A stretch of 64,000 nt of DNA from NCBI RefSeq assembly GCF_904846615.1, contig NZ_CAJHBK010000001.1, positions 2,232,001 through 2,296,000 of the forward strand. Direction: 5' to 3'. A program made the position numbers and the translations under genes. The stretch is from Psychrobacter sp. JCM 18902. Lineage in GTDB: Bacteria; Pseudomonadota; Gammaproteobacteria; Pseudomonadales; Moraxellaceae. Below the pieces are notes generated by a model. That model worked only from the letters and a program-made list of their open reading frames with translations. It did not search any database and was not told where the DNA came from. Shown here one piece after another: positions 49,801 to 59,642 of the stretch. Position 1 is the first letter of the stretch. Each line of letters starts with the position of its first letter.

Positions 49801-51279
49801 CATTGAACCGACAGGCTCTTGACCATTTTCGGCATTGGGGCGAATAATTTCAGTACGCTCTTCATTGGTGATGTGATACATTTTTTGCAGTGTTTTTAGC
49901 TCATTACCACGGCATGTTTGCGCTGCTAACTCTTCCTCTAAACGCTCATCATCACGGATACGGGTTGCTTCTTCACGCAGCCATTTACGGTACGGATGGG
50001 CTTTTTTCAGTAACGTCGCAATCGCTTTAGTATCTAAAATTTGACCCGTTAAAGTATCAATAACGAGCATTTGACCAGGGCCAACGCGTCCTTTTGCCAA
50101 TACATCTTTTGGCGAGTAATCCCACACACCAACTTCAGAGGCAACGGTGATATAGCCGTTCTTGGTCGTCACCCAGCGCGATGGGCGCAGACCGTTACGA
50201 TCAAGCATACAGACCGCATAGCGTCCATCTTGAATCACCAAACCTGCTGGACCATCCCACGCTTCCATGTGCTGCGAATAAAACTCATAGAACGCGCGCA
50301 AATCCATATCCATGCTATCGACATTCTGCCAAGCAGGTGGCACGAGAATCGACATCGCATGGAATAGATTCATACCACCTGACATGAGGACTTCAAGCAT
50401 ATTATCTAAGCTTGATGAGTCAGAGCCCGTACTGTTCACCAGTGGCGTCAATTCATTCAAATTGGGCAGTTTGTCTGATTTTAGTTTTGGCGTCCGTGCC
50501 TCAGACCAGTTGCGATTGCCTGTGATGGTATTCAACTCGCCATTGTGGGCAAGATAACGAAACGGCTGCGCCAAAGGCCAACGCGGCAAGGTATTGGTGG
50601 AGAAACGTTGATGAAATACCACGATATGCGATGCCAAACGCGCATCTTGTAGATCCAAGAAAAATGCTGGCAAGTCTGATGGCATCACCAAACCTTTATA
50701 GATAATCGTCTGACAGCTCAATGAGCACACATAAAACAGCTCATCATCAGCCAAGCGCTGCTCTGCTTTTTTGCGTGCGACAAACAGTTTACGGTTAAAG
50801 TCATCCGCTGCCAAATCATCGGGTGCGTTGACAAACACTTGCTTAAAATCAGGTAAAGTCTCACGGCCAATGTCACCGACGATGCTCAAATCAAGCGGCA
50901 CATCACGCCAGCCAGCAACCTCTAATCCTTGGGCGACAATCTCATCGCTAAGCACTTGCTGGCTATCACAAGCTTTTGTCTCATCTAAATTGACAAAGAT
51001 CATACCAACGGCAAAGTTGTCAGTAATCGCGAACCCTTGCTCAGCAGCAATACCTCTAAAAAACTCAATAGGCGTCGCCAGTAGTAGACCACAACCATCA
51101 CCCGTTCTACCATCAGCAGCAACACCGCCGCGATGGGTCATACAGCTTAGACTATGAATAGCAGTTTTTACCAAATCATGGCTGGCTTGTCCCTCAATAT
51201 GAGCGATCAAACCAAAACCACAGTTATCAGAAAAGTCATCTGGCGTGGCCAGGTGGGTTTGCGAGGAAATCATTGACAT
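46816..51279 (-). CDS. gltB: Glutamate synthase large (alpha) subunit
   Basis: From the ATG at 51279, behind AAAAGGA, this has 1487 residues, close to the E. coli mature enzyme. The N-terminal class II glutaminase begins with [12 protein letters not shown], where Cys20 would be exposed as N-terminal nucleophile after propeptide removal. The FMN domain has [16 protein letters not shown] sequence ([18 protein letters not shown]) and the 3Fe-4S motif is [17 protein letters not shown]-terminal beta-helix of Gly-rich repeats completes it. It converts 2-oxoglutarate and glutamine to two glutamates, with gltD. An in-frame extension to 51414 lacks a start signal. Confidence 0.97.
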   Translation of the reverse strand: MSMISSQTHLATPDDFSDNCGFGLIAHIEGQASHDLVKTAIHSLSCMTHRGGVAADGRTGDGCGLLLATPIEFFRGIAAEQGFAITDNFAVGMIFVNLDETKACDSQQVLSDEIVAQGLEVAGWRDVPLDLSIVGDIGRETLPDFKQVFVNAPDDLAADDFNRKLFVARKKAEQRLADDELFYVCSLSCQTIIYKGLVMPSDLPAFFLDLQDARLASHIVVFHQRFSTNTLPRWPLAQPFRYLAHNGELNTITGNRNWSEARTPKLKSDKLPNLNELTPLVNSTGSDSSSLDNMLEVLMSGGMNLFHAMSILVPPAWQNVDSMDMDLRAFYEFYSQHMEAWDGPAGLVIQDGRYAVCMLDRNGLRPSRWVTTKNGYITVASEVGVWDYSPKDVLAKGRVGPGQMLVIDTLTGQILDTKAIATLLKKAHPYRKWLREEATRIRDDERLEEELAAQTCRGNELKTLQKMYHITNEERTEIIRPNAENGQEPVGSMGDDTPMAVLSQQIRHVGDFFRQQFAQVTNPPIDPLRESIVMSLQTCLGAETNVFAPSARDAHRIILSSPVLSASKMQQLETLGDPAFKMARIDLNYDRTLELSEAIMAICEQVANSIRAGHTLIVLSDKDIDADKVPANAIMVTGAVHHYLIGQGIRTDANLIIETGLARDSHQVAVLIGFGATCVYPYLAYDVIDDLVATGELLGDPIQARVNFRKGLDKGLLKILSKMGISTIVSYRGAQLFEAVGLSEEVVSLCFKGVQSRIKGATFADLAADQAQLAANAFKRRAPLDQGGLLKFVFNKEYHAFNPDVINSLHTAVRTGDYDNYRNYADLVNSRPVATLRDLLQLKTDNSIDVNDVEDISSILTRFDSAGMSLGALSPEAHEAIAMAMNTIGGRSNSGEGGEDPVRYGTLRNSKIKQIASGRFGVTPAYLRSAEVMQIKVAQGAKPGEGGQLPGGKVNALIARLRYSVPGVTLISPPPHHDIYSIEDLAQLIFDLKQVNPDALVSVKLVSRPGVGTIATGVAKAYADLITISGYDGGTAASPLSSIHHAGSPWELGLAETHQSLRVNGLRHKVRIQTDGGLKTGLDVVKAAILGAESFGFGTTPMIAVGCKYLRICHLNNCPTGVATQKAKLRDEHFIGEAEMLINFFKFVATETREWLAALGVRSMEELVGRTDLLEVLEGNTDKQRHLDLTPLLFSHPASSGKAQTCQVERNEPFDKGLLAEQMISDMLLNIRQGNGGDYSYYVGNCDRSIGARISGEIAQVWGNLGMSDMPIKLHLTGTAGQSLGVWNAGGLNIELEGDANDYVGKGMAGGEIVIYPPKDSSFTAQETAIIGNTCLYGATGGKLYAAGTAGERFGVRNSGAHAVIEGTGDHCCEYMTGGIVTILGRTGLNFGAGMTGGFAYVLDMEGDFFDRCNHELIDLNRISSEQTEEHRIHLQQVIEAHVNKTGSAWGQTILADFEHYVRKFYLVKPKAANIASLLKTTMADPQ

Positions 51280-52189
51280 GGCTAGTCCTTTTAGGTGAAC
51301 GGGCAATTTATGCATCCAATGCAGATCATAAACTGAAGACCGTAAGCAGAACGGGCTAATAATTAATATTCGTATATCCGAATTAATAAATGGTGTGACG
51401 CTCATAGACATCATACTTTGAGACTAAGGTGAAAGCTCTGGCACTCCCAGTCATTGAATGATGTTTCAATAGATCATTAACATATTAAAAGATAGTAAAC
51501 GGTCGCCCTTGGCAATGACATACAGCCCTGTATACCCGTTACCTAATCATCAATAACACAATGTCGCTATCTTGAGTGTCACTTGTTATCACACCATGCC
51601 TAGCAATCCAGACTGATTGACTACGCATGTAATAACCGTGCATTTGATTAATTTTGAATATCTGACGCTCTGTAATCAAGCGCTTCATTCACTCTAAAGA
51701 GAGCGATAATAAGAGAGGTTGCGTCACTTGCGATAGCTTAATTATAGATAGCAAGTGACAACGCTTGAGACAAAAAAATTTAGTAACGCATCTTTTAAAT
51801 GATAGAAGTTTACCAATTCATTGTTAAAAAACAATTTTTACGATAACTATACAGAACGTCGCCCACAGTTATATTAGTTAATGACGGACAAAAAATCTAG
51901 TCTTTTCTATCGATTCATCCACCATATTTTGTAAGAGAACTTATTACTATTGGTTATAGGATGATTAAATGTTCTATGCAAATTTTGATACATAGTATGT
52001 GTGACAAGGCTTAGTTGAGATGCTTAATTAAGATCAACTTCTTTTGAAAACGTATTTTTAGCACTAATTATATGTTTTACGATGCTCCACAAAAAAACCC
52101 ACTAACCAGCTTGTCAGTGGGTTTTTTTAATCATAGTGGTAACGAGGTTATCATAACTATCAACGATATGGTCACAAGACAAACATACT
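51280..52189. other. Long AT-rich upstream region of gltB
   Basis: This space of about 900 bases holds the gltB promoter, a hairpin with arms GTCACTTGC (51723-51731) and GCAAGTGAC (51751-51759), an extra GTCACTTG near 51582, and the terminator at 52091-52128. No convincing ORF or tRNA was found. The repeated GTCACTTG elements may be regulator sites. Confidence 0.5.
52091..52128 (-). terminator. Terminator after SPOR gene
   Basis: AAAAAAACCCACT and AGTGGGTTTTTTT form a 13-base stem with strong A and T tracts. Confidence 0.85.
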
Positions 52190-53263
52190 CTAATTACTTT
52201 TGTCTTCTATCAGTGTTTTTATGCTGTCGTTATTGCTCTTAGGAGGATTGGTATTCTTGCTAGTAGTGTTTGCGCCAGAATTTGTGCTACTGGTACTACT
52301 TGGCGGCTTCGGTGTTGCGACTACTGGGGGTTTTTTAGTGGTATTTTCAGTGCCTGATGTCGCTGGTTTTTTATTCTCTGATTCAGACTTAGTTCCACTA
52401 CCCTCATTTTTAGGCGTGGTGATAGAGGATACTTCCTCTTCATTGCCAACAATACGCTCTTCAGTGACCGATAAAGTATCGGAGGTATCTGCTGACTGAC
52501 GGATACTTTCATTGTCGCTGTTACTGGCAGTTTCTTTACTGCTACGACCAGCATTGTCCCCATTATCCGTTTCTGGCAGTGGCTGGCGCACTGGCACTTC
52601 GCGCTTAGTCGGTTTTAAATCAACAGAACGTGTGCGTCTGGTGCTCAAATCTTTAACTGGATCAGGTCGCTCATAATTATCAATGATACCGACATAACGG
52701 TTGATCTCTTCTGGCAACACACGCACATTGGCTGGCAACTTAAAGTCTATCAGTTTTGCCGCGCCAACCGCTTCTTGTGGACTACTCATGAGCCCATAAG
52801 TTAACATATAGCGAACTTGATTTTCATCGTCAAGATAACGGAAATAAGCAAATTTATTACGGTCTGCGCGGCCTTCTAGATAACTGACAATCACATCGTT
52901 TTCGGCGACATTCATCACCTGCACTGTCCACTTACCTTTATTCGCCAACAGATAACGTTTGTCTTTAAACTCAGCAGGATAATTGCGCAAATCACGTACC
53001 GTCGTATCAAAACTAATGGGCTGCACGTCGGTATCAAGCTCGTGTAACGACTCTATTTTTAAGGGCTGCTCAAGCTCAGCACTCAATGGTTGCGGTGCTG
53101 ATATGGGGGCATTTTCAATTTTGGCACCCATCGCTGGCGTTTGACTAAACATCCAAATCAGAGCCGTAACCACACCCAGCAGCAAGGTCATTATCAGCCA
53201 AATCAACGCTTGACGGCGATATGACTGGCTAGCGGTACGCGGCGTCGATCTTGAAGCTGCCAT
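52190..53263 (-). CDS. SPOR-domain membrane protein, DamX-like
   Basis: From the ATG at 53263 (AAGGATACTCCC upstream) the protein has 357 residues: a short cytosolic basic start, one membrane helix (ALIWLIMTLLLGVVTALIWMF, about residues 17-37) and a SPOR-type domain at about 90-185 (GKWTVQVMNVAENDVIVSYL, AYFRYLDDENQVRYMLTYG, LPANVRVLPEEINRYVG). A long Ser/Asn/Pro-rich tail follows. SPOR domains bind denuded glycan strands at the division site. The place downstream of aroB matches damX in many gammaproteobacteria. The tail is after the SPOR domain, the reverse of E. coli DamX. Confidence 0.75.
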   Translation of the reverse strand: MAASRSTPRTASQSYRRQALIWLIMTLLLGVVTALIWMFSQTPAMGAKIENAPISAPQPLSAELEQPLKIESLHELDTDVQPISFDTTVRDLRNYPAEFKDKRYLLANKGKWTVQVMNVAENDVIVSYLEGRADRNKFAYFRYLDDENQVRYMLTYGLMSSPQEAVGAAKLIDFKLPANVRVLPEEINRYVGIIDNYERPDPVKDLSTRRTRSVDLKPTKREVPVRQPLPETDNGDNAGRSSKETASNSDNESIRQSADTSDTLSVTEERIVGNEEEVSSITTPKNEGSGTKSESENKKPATSGTENTTKKPPVVATPKPPSSTSSTNSGANTTSKNTNPPKSNNDSIKTLIEDKSN

Positions 53264-53392
53264 GGGAGTATCCTTGGTGAAAATAAAGTTGACCGCATTC
53301 AAGAGATGCGCAGTAAGTAGAATGGCGGCGAGCCAGTCTGCTTTAAACCGTTGCGTTCAGTGAGCATTCACGAGCACTAAAGCTTTAAGACA

Positions 53393-54502
53393 TTATACGC
53401 GGTGTTGTGACAATACCTCGTGCAAAAGATCTTCATCGAAATCATTGGTCAATACGGCCTGACCTAGTGATTTTAACAAAATCAGGCGGATTTGTCCGTG
53501 TTTCACTTTTTTATCATGTCCCATCAAGCTTAGCGCCGTTTGTGTATCAATGCGTGGCGGGGTGATAGGCAAATTTGCTAAGGTTAAAATACGCTTAATA
53601 CGAGCAACGTCTTCGACCGTTAACCAACCCATTCTCTGTGATAACTCTGCGGCTTGTACCATGCCAGCAGCGACTGCCTCACCGTGTAGCCAATTACCAT
53701 AGCCCTCATGGGTTTCAATGACATGACCAAAAGTATGACCAAAATTTAACAATGCTCGCACGCCTGACTCTCTTTCATCTTGCGCGACGATATCGGCTTT
53801 ATACTGACAGCAGCGTTTTACGGCATCACCAAGTACCGCTAAATCCAAATCCATCATCGCTGGCAGATTGACTTCCAGCCAATCTAAGAACGTGACATCC
53901 ATAATGAGTGCATATTTAATAACCTCAGCCAACCCGGCTGACAACTCGCGCGCTGGCAAAGTCTTGAGCGTACTCATGTCTGCAAGGACCATTTGCGGCT
54001 GCCAAAAAGCGCCAATCATGTTTTTGCCTTGAGGATGATTGATGCCCGTCTTACCACCAACGCTCGAATCCACTTGTGACAGTAGCGTGGTTGGAATCTG
54101 GATAAAGTTTACACCACGCATAAAGCTTGCAGCAGCAAAGCCCGTCATATCACCAATAACGCCACCACCTAAAGCAATAAGCGTAACGTCACGATTAAAA
54201 TGCGCTACCATCAATACATCGTAAATTTGATCAATACTGCTCTGATGCTTATATTGCTCACCATCTGGCAATACGCAAACACGCACAGTGAACTGCTCTG
54301 TTAACTCTTTCTCTAAAGCGCTTAGGTACAAAGGCGCAACAGTGTCATTAGTGACAATCAATATTTGGCGACCACGAATATAAGGTGTGATCAGCTTTGC
54401 CATACTGTTGTGCTCTATCGCTGTTTTCTCAGTAATGACGATTGGATAGTCATGGCTTTGCGTATGAACCGTTAAACCGTCATGAAACAGTGGCGTTGCC
54501 AT
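53393..54502 (-). CDS. aroB: 3-dehydroquinate synthase
   Basis: The 369-residue enzyme performs the second shikimate step with NAD and a divalent metal. The core [20 protein letters not shown] lies at about residues 99-118, followed by [20 protein letters not shown] and the metal-ligand region ([23 protein letters not shown]). Length matches the family. The start at 54502 has GGGAGTG upstream; an in-frame ATG six codons earlier is less well placed. It follows aroK on the same strand, the usual pairing. Confidence 0.96.
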   Translation of the reverse strand: MATPLFHDGLTVHTQSHDYPIVITEKTAIEHNSMAKLITPYIRGRQILIVTNDTVAPLYLSALEKELTEQFTVRVCVLPDGEQYKHQSSIDQIYDVLMVAHFNRDVTLIALGGGVIGDMTGFAAASFMRGVNFIQIPTTLLSQVDSSVGGKTGINHPQGKNMIGAFWQPQMVLADMSTLKTLPARELSAGLAEVIKYALIMDVTFLDWLEVNLPAMMDLDLAVLGDAVKRCCQYKADIVAQDERESGVRALLNFGHTFGHVIETHEGYGNWLHGEAVAAGMVQAAELSQRMGWLTVEDVARIKRILTLANLPITPPRIDTQTALSLMGHDKKVKHGQIRLILLKSLGQAVLTNDFDEDLLHEVLSQHRV

Positions 54503-54550
54503 TAAACACTCCCTAAGCATTTTGAATGAGGTAAAAGTAGCTGAGCTTAA

Positions 54551-54601
54551 CTAGGGCGCGTCCTGATTTTTATCGCCATTTTTAAATGAGGACACGCCTT
54601 G
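54551..54601. repeat. Dispersed palindromic repeat, copy B
   Basis: CTAGGGCGCGTCCT and AGGACACGCCTTG are imperfect arms around an AT-rich centre containing TTTTATCGCCATTTTTAAAT. Its complement closely matches the repeat at 63663. It lies in the aroB-aroK gap. Confidence 0.65.
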
Positions 54602-54620
54602 ATAAAGTTTATCATTATGG

Positions 54621-55181
54621 TTAATTTTCTTTATCTTTTGGTGCTATAACAGTCGAGTCAGTAAATGATTCTAGTTGCTGTAAGAGCTGATTGACCATAT
54701 GACGGGGATAAGTATGACCGGTTGGCATAATAATATGAGCGACTTGGCGATATAAGGGATCACGCGTGCTATATAAATCTTGCAAGATTTTTCTAGGATT
54801 TGGCTGCTGTAACAGTGGTCGTGATTTGTCTTTAGCCGTGCGAGCCATTTGCACATCAACTGGCGCATTCAAATAAACCACGATGCCGCGCTGATGCAAA
54901 AACGCTCTGTTTTCAGCACACATCACAGCGCCACCACCGGTCGCTAAAACGATTTGGTCTTTTTGAGTCAACTCATCGATGGCGCGCGTTTCACGCTCAC
55001 GGAAGCCCGCCTCGCCTTCTTTGGCGAATATCCAAGCAATGTCAGCCCCTGTCTGCGATTCAATGTACCAATCACTGTCTACAAAGGTGCGCCCCAACTG
55101 CTTAGCCAGCAATTTACCGATGGTTGTCTTCCCTGCTCCCATCGGCCCTACTAAAAACACCGACGGCAATTCCTCCACCAT
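54621..55181 (-). CDS. aroK: Shikimate kinase
   Basis: The 186-residue kinase has the P-loop GPMGAGKTTIGK at about residues 12-23, the DSDWYIE substrate motif, the RERE-type FRERETRAIDEL segment and the GGGAVM motif at about 81-86. It phosphorylates shikimate in aromatic amino-acid synthesis. The C-terminus carries an additional tail (SFTDSTVIAPKDKEN). The ATG is followed at once by GTG; GAGTAAG lies upstream. Directly upstream on the strand is the pil cluster, with aroB downstream. Confidence 0.96.
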   Translation of the reverse strand: MVEELPSVFLVGPMGAGKTTIGKLLAKQLGRTFVDSDWYIESQTGADIAWIFAKEGEAGFRERETRAIDELTQKDQIVLATGGGAVMCAENRAFLHQRGIVVYLNAPVDVQMARTAKDKSRPLLQQPNPRKILQDLYSTRDPLYRQVAHIIMPTGHTYPRHMVNQLLQQLESFTDSTVIAPKDKEN

Positions 55182-55288
55182 AATACTTACTCAGCTAAAT
55201 TAGCTATGATACAACGTCATTGATATTCTGGCTAGTAATGAGCGTTGATTATTGTTAGTAAAATTCAATCAATATGAAAATTTTCCCA

Positions 55289-55316
55289 TAAAAAAAGCAA
55301 GCGTTGATGCTTGCTT
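55289..55316 (-). terminator. Terminator after pilQ
   Basis: AAGCAAGC and GCTTGCTT flank a six-base loop, followed on the minus strand by a T run. The pil operon probably ends here. Confidence 0.78.
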
Positions 55317-55345
55317 CTTTTGAGCGAAAACCAATCAATAAATGA

Positions 55346-57688
55346 TTAATCTATGCGGCTAATACCATCATTGATTAATTTTGGCGTGATAAATATCAGC
55401 AGCTCTTCTTTAGAGTTGTTGCGCACATCCTTACGGAAGGCACGACCAATATAAGGCAGATCACCTAAGAACGGTACTTTATCGACACCATTGCTTTTGC
55501 TGTTCTTAAAGACGCCACCTAACACAATGGTCTGACCGTCTTCAACCATGACATTGGTTGAAACAGAATCTTCGGCAATAGCAACTTGCCCATCTAGCGA
55601 TCTTACTGGTGTGCCGTTAGTGATTAACAATTGCAAACCGATTTTGCCATCTGGGGTGATATTTGGTGTGGCCTCTAGACTCAATGCTGCTTCTTTAAAG
55701 CTAGTAGTGGTTGCTCCACTGGCAGACGCTTCTTGATAAGGAATCTGCGTCCCTGAAGAGACTTTCGCCGTTTGCTTGTCTGCTGTCAGAATCTTCGGCG
55801 TAGAAATCACTTCACCACGGTTATCCGCTTGCATGGCTGACAGCTCAAGATCTAACATAAAATCAGATATACCGAGCAAACCAAAGGCAATACTACCCGC
55901 GGGGTTGGCAACCCCTAAATCGACGTTTAAGTTATCAGGGCGGCTAATATCGTATGAAGGATAAGAAACCGTTTGACCATTTACCGTCGTCGTTTCTACA
56001 TCAAAGTCTTTTAAATCCCATAACGTTTGATTACTACCACCGACCAATAAATTACGGTTGTTGGCAGCACCATTTGACAAGATACCCCAACGAACCCCAA
56101 TCTCTTTACTAAAGCTATCAGTGGCACTCACAATACGCGCTTCAATCATGACCTGACGGACTGGAATATCAATTTTACCAATCAACTTATGGATATTTTC
56201 GATACTGTCAGCCACATCTTTAATAATTAAAGTATTGGTACGTTCATCTACCGTTACCGTTCCACGATTAGACAATAAGGTATTGTTATCAGCAGCATTT
56301 GCATTGCTGCCACCTGATGAGCCACTGCCTTGAGAAATAAGTGTCAAAACATCTGGCGCTTTTGCATAGCTAAGACGAATATATTCTGTGCGTAATGGCG
56401 CAAAAGACTCAACCGCTTGCTGCGCTTCAAGCTCACGTGCTTCTTGCTCAGCAAGCTCGGTGGAAGGCGCAACCAAAATGACATTGCCATTTTCACGCTT
56501 ACCAAGATTTTTACTCTTTAGAATAATATCTAGCGCTTGATCCCATGGGACATTAATCAGGCGTAAGGTGATATTGCCCGCGACTGAATCACTAGCCACA
56601 ATATTCATTTCTGTGAACTGCGCTAGGATATCTAAGACACTGCGAATTTCAACGTCTTGAAACTCCATAGATAGCGCTTCACCGCTATAGACTTTTTCTT
56701 CAAGTGTTGGCTCACGTAGTAGCTCAGGTTTTCTGATATTAATATTCAGCTGATTGCCTGATTGATAAGCCTGATACTCATAATCTTCTTTGACATTAAT
56801 AGTGATTACACCATTCTGACCTTGGTTTTTAGTATCAATACTATCAACCAGACCACTATTAATATTCAAACGACGCAATAAATTTCTTGGCACGGTGCTA
56901 CCCGTTAAGCGTACCACTAACTTGTTGCCTTGACGTTGTACATCAACGGGAATGGCTTCATTGGTAAGTGCGATGCTAACGTTGCCACCACCATCATTTC
57001 CTGCGGCAAAATTGACGGCACTCAAACCATCATAGCTATATTGCTTACTCACTTGCGATGCAGCAAGTTGTGGGCTTAATAATGGGTTAACTCTGACCAC
57101 CATGGTATCAGCAGGCACTTGGTTTTTAACCACCGTTTTACTGGCTATATTGACTGCCGGTGCACTACTGGTTTCTAAAATCGGTGTAACGACTGCTGTC
57201 GTCGTGATCGCATTATTGTCATTGAGTACGTCTTGGATAGGATCATTGGTCATTACTGGACGGTTAGGATCAGTAATGGTCAATAGTAAATCGTTATCCT
57301 CAATCGATGTCGTATAGTTACCTGCCTGTTTTAGCTCAACAATCAGGCGCGTGGTACTGTCACTATTTAAAGTCGTGACCTTATCAATCATACCAATATT
57401 GTATTCATTAAAGCGACTAGCAAGTCCATTTTGCACTTGTTCAAAATCTAATACCAAACGGCTAGGGTTATCAAGCTGATAGGCAGCAGGTAACACTGGT
57501 AAACCTTCAAATCCCAAACGCATTTGCGTCACTGCTGGTGCAGTTTGTACCACAGAAACTTCGTTAATGCGCTGTGCGGCATGGGCACTATTACTCACTG
57601 CTACCATGCTGATTGCCAATGCTGAAATGGCAAAAGCAGAAGATACGCGGTTGCTCATCATCGTTACCTTGTTATTGCGTACTGTCAT
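55346..57688 (-). CDS. pilQ: Type IV pilus secretin
   Basis: This 780-residue outer-membrane secretin has a signal peptide ending near residue 38 (SAHA-AQ), AMIN domains that bind peptidoglycan (residues about 40-145 and 215-320), an N0-type STN domain (VEIRSVLDILAQFTEMNIVAS), an N1 domain (NTLIIKDVADSIENIHKLIG) and the C-terminal secretin with VPFLGDLPYIGRAF. It forms the gated pore for the pilus fibre. GAGGAATAAATA precedes the ATG. It is last in pilMNOPQ, 27 bases after pilP, and is followed by a terminator and aroK. Confidence 0.96.
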   Translation of the reverse strand: MTVRNNKVTMMSNRVSSAFAISALAISMVAVSNSAHAAQRINEVSVVQTAPAVTQMRLGFEGLPVLPAAYQLDNPSRLVLDFEQVQNGLASRFNEYNIGMIDKVTTLNSDSTTRLIVELKQAGNYTTSIEDNDLLLTITDPNRPVMTNDPIQDVLNDNNAITTTAVVTPILETSSAPAVNIASKTVVKNQVPADTMVVRVNPLLSPQLAASQVSKQYSYDGLSAVNFAAGNDGGGNVSIALTNEAIPVDVQRQGNKLVVRLTGSTVPRNLLRRLNINSGLVDSIDTKNQGQNGVITINVKEDYEYQAYQSGNQLNINIRKPELLREPTLEEKVYSGEALSMEFQDVEIRSVLDILAQFTEMNIVASDSVAGNITLRLINVPWDQALDIILKSKNLGKRENGNVILVAPSTELAEQEARELEAQQAVESFAPLRTEYIRLSYAKAPDVLTLISQGSGSSGGSNANAADNNTLLSNRGTVTVDERTNTLIIKDVADSIENIHKLIGKIDIPVRQVMIEARIVSATDSFSKEIGVRWGILSNGAANNRNLLVGGSNQTLWDLKDFDVETTTVNGQTVSYPSYDISRPDNLNVDLGVANPAGSIAFGLLGISDFMLDLELSAMQADNRGEVISTPKILTADKQTAKVSSGTQIPYQEASASGATTTSFKEAALSLEATPNITPDGKIGLQLLITNGTPVRSLDGQVAIAEDSVSTNVMVEDGQTIVLGGVFKNSKSNGVDKVPFLGDLPYIGRAFRKDVRNNSKEELLIFITPKLINDGISRID

Positions 57689-57715
57689 TATTTATTCCTC
57701 AAAAAATCTGCCGAC

Positions 57716-58249
57716 TTAGCTTATGGGTGAAACCAACGACTGGGGTTTTTCAACAAACCCAGCGCGGCTGTCTGGCACAATTTCAATCAAGTTAATCTGG
57801 GTCGGCGTGATTTCAACAATACGGCCGTCATTTAGTCCAAGATAATCACCTACTTTAACACTCGCGACTGAACCATCAGGGCGTTGTACCAACGCATATC
57901 GCTGACCTTCAGGTGAAATTACGACACCACGAAAAATCAGTTGCGATAGCTCATATTGCTCAAGAGGTTCTTTCACTCTGGTAATGTCAGGACGCACACC
58001 ATCGATGGAAGTGGTAGGACCTTGGACATTGACTAAACTCGGTGGTAAGAATGGACTGCGCTGTGCGCTGGCACTATAAACAAAGTCTTCTACTAGCTCA
58101 GCTTTGGGCGGTGGTTCAATAGGTTGAGCTGGCTGATTACGGATATCGTTCATTGATTGCTCTGCCATACCAATGCGATCCGCACACCCTGTCATGGACA
58201 ATACAGCCATGCTTAAAACCAATAGCGTAGGCAGTTTTTGAATATTCAT
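57716..58249 (-). CDS. pilP: Type IV pilus assembly lipoprotein PilP
   Basis: The 177-residue lipoprotein has lipobox LSMTGC22, a Pro-rich disordered segment and a beta domain with YALVQRPDGSVASVKVGDYLG at about residues 116-136. PilP links the inner-membrane PilNO subcomplex to PilQ. Its ATG overlaps the stop of pilO by one base (TAATG), so translation is coupled. Length is typical. Confidence 0.94.
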   Translation of the reverse strand: MNIQKLPTLLVLSMAVLSMTGCADRIGMAEQSMNDIRNQPAQPIEPPPKAELVEDFVYSASAQRSPFLPPSLVNVQGPTTSIDGVRPDITRVKEPLEQYELSQLIFRGVVISPEGQRYALVQRPDGSVASVKVGDYLGLNDGRIVEITPTQINLIEIVPDSRAGFVEKPQSLVSPIS

Positions 58250-58983
58250 TAGTTGCCTCCTGCATTATCAGTGGTTGCAGCGTCAGTGACAGCAACCGTT
58301 TCATCACCCTCAGGGTCAGCTTCTTTTGAACGATAGGTTTTGGTTTGTAATACCAAATTAAGCTCCGGTAAAACATCCAATGTCGGCTGCGGATTGCTGA
58401 CCTCAAAATCATGCATAGTAATGATTCGTGGTAAGGCGGCAAGACCACTAATAAAGCTACCAAACTGATGATATTCGCCCAAAGCAGCAATGCGGATAGG
58501 TTGCTCAATAAAAAATTCGTTTTCAATCTCAGGCTCTACTGAAATGTCTTGAAAACGTATATTGCTGCCGACACCCGTCATGTTAATGCCCTCTACCAGC
58601 TCTGATACACGAGTATCTTTTGGTAGCTGATCGAGTAAGGTATTGAACTCAGCTTCCATTTGGACAACTTGCTCTTGGTAAGCTTTTAAATGACGCGCGC
58701 GTGATTCTTTTTCACGATAGCTATCAAGTAACGTTTGTTGCTGACTCTCAGCAGCATTGATCTCATCGATCTTACTACTAATCGGTAAAGCCCACGCCAA
58801 CGCTGCGATGAGCGTAATGATAAGCCCTATTACCGTTACCTTTACAGGTAATGGCCAGCTGCCGTAGTTTTCAGAGTCCAACGATTCAAAACTGCGGCGA
58901 AACTCCTGTAAATCAAACTGTTGCTTTGGTTTCAAGGCTGTTTTTTTGGTTTTAATCAGGCTTTTTTTACGGTTAAGCTTCAT
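58249..58983 (-). CDS. pilO: Type IV pilus inner-membrane alignment protein PilO
   Basis: The 244-residue bitopic protein has a basic cytosolic start, one membrane helix (VKVTVIGLIITLIAALAWAL, at about 47-66), a periplasmic coiled coil (LLDSYREKESRARHLKAYQE) and a small ferredoxin-like domain with FGSFISGLAALPRIITMHDF. It pairs with PilN. The start overlaps the end of pilN (ATGA) by four bases. A Thr/Asp tail ends it. Confidence 0.93.
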   Translation of the reverse strand: MKLNRKKSLIKTKKTALKPKQQFDLQEFRRSFESLDSENYGSWPLPVKVTVIGLIITLIAALAWALPISSKIDEINAAESQQQTLLDSYREKESRARHLKAYQEQVVQMEAEFNTLLDQLPKDTRVSELVEGINMTGVGSNIRFQDISVEPEIENEFFIEQPIRIAALGEYHQFGSFISGLAALPRIITMHDFEVSNPQPTLDVLPELNLVLQTKTYRSKEADPEGDETVAVTDAATTDNAGGN

Positions 58984-59642
58984 AACTCACCTCCAGGTAC
59001 AGTGGTACCGTCAGCACCTTCTACAGGAACGGCTGTTTCCGACTGTACTTTGGTCGTGATCACAAACTGTACATAACTGTCTTCAGGATAAATAGGACGC
59101 GGCTGTTCGCCAGCGGTGACCGTATTATTAAGCACTGGTGCAGATTCATAAGCACTGATATTTTGTTGGATATTACTAACGGCTGAATCACCCATCCATT
59201 TACTATCATCAAGATTACGAATCAAACTTGATACAATATTTGGATTATCAGCTCGACCTGTCAACGTCAAAACATCGCCTTCACGTTTGAGGTTATTCAA
59301 ATAGAGTGCCGGCGGAATGGCTTTAGCAAGATCATCCCATAAACGAACAGGCACAGGACGTCGACCCTGCAAGTCTTGAATGACTTGCATACGTGAAATA
59401 ATATCCTCACGGCGCTGCTCCAGACTATCAATTTCAGTCAAAGCCGTATCTAAAAGCGCATTTTCTTTTTCAATCAATGCGTTCGCATCAAGTTGTTCAT
59501 CAAGCTCGTTGTTAAAGTAGCTCCATGAAGCAAATGCAGCCAATAAAGTGAGTAAAGTCACTGCCACTACTAACGTGAGAAATTCTTTATTGCGACGCTC
59601 GCGCTCTTCTTGGCGCCAAGGTAATAGGTTAATACGAGCCAT
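58980..59642 (-). CDS. pilN: Type IV pilus inner-membrane protein PilN
   Basis: From the ATG at 59642, behind AAGGAG, it has 220 residues. It starts MARINLLPWRQEERERRNKEF, the INLLPWR motif that contacts PilM, then one membrane helix (LTLVVAVTLLTLLAAFASWSY), a coiled coil and a fold of strands with LWDDLAKAIPPALYLNNL. The ATG overlaps the pilM stop by one base (TAATG). PilM, N, O and P together form the alignment complex under PilQ. Confidence 0.94.
   Translation of the reverse strand: MARINLLPWRQEERERRNKEFLTLVVAVTLLTLLAAFASWSYFNNELDEQLDANALIEKENALLDTALTEIDSLEQRREDIISRMQVIQDLQGRRPVPVRLWDDLAKAIPPALYLNNLKREGDVLTLTGRADNPNIVSSLIRNLDDSKWMGDSAVSNIQQNISAYESAPVLNNTVTAGEQPRPIYPEDSYVQFVITTKVQSETAVPVEGADGTTVPGGEL

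Noticed and set aside
51280..51414. Upstream extension of gltB
   Set aside because: No ribosome site, and the extra residues are unlike GltB propeptides; the ATG at 51279 has AAAAGGA.
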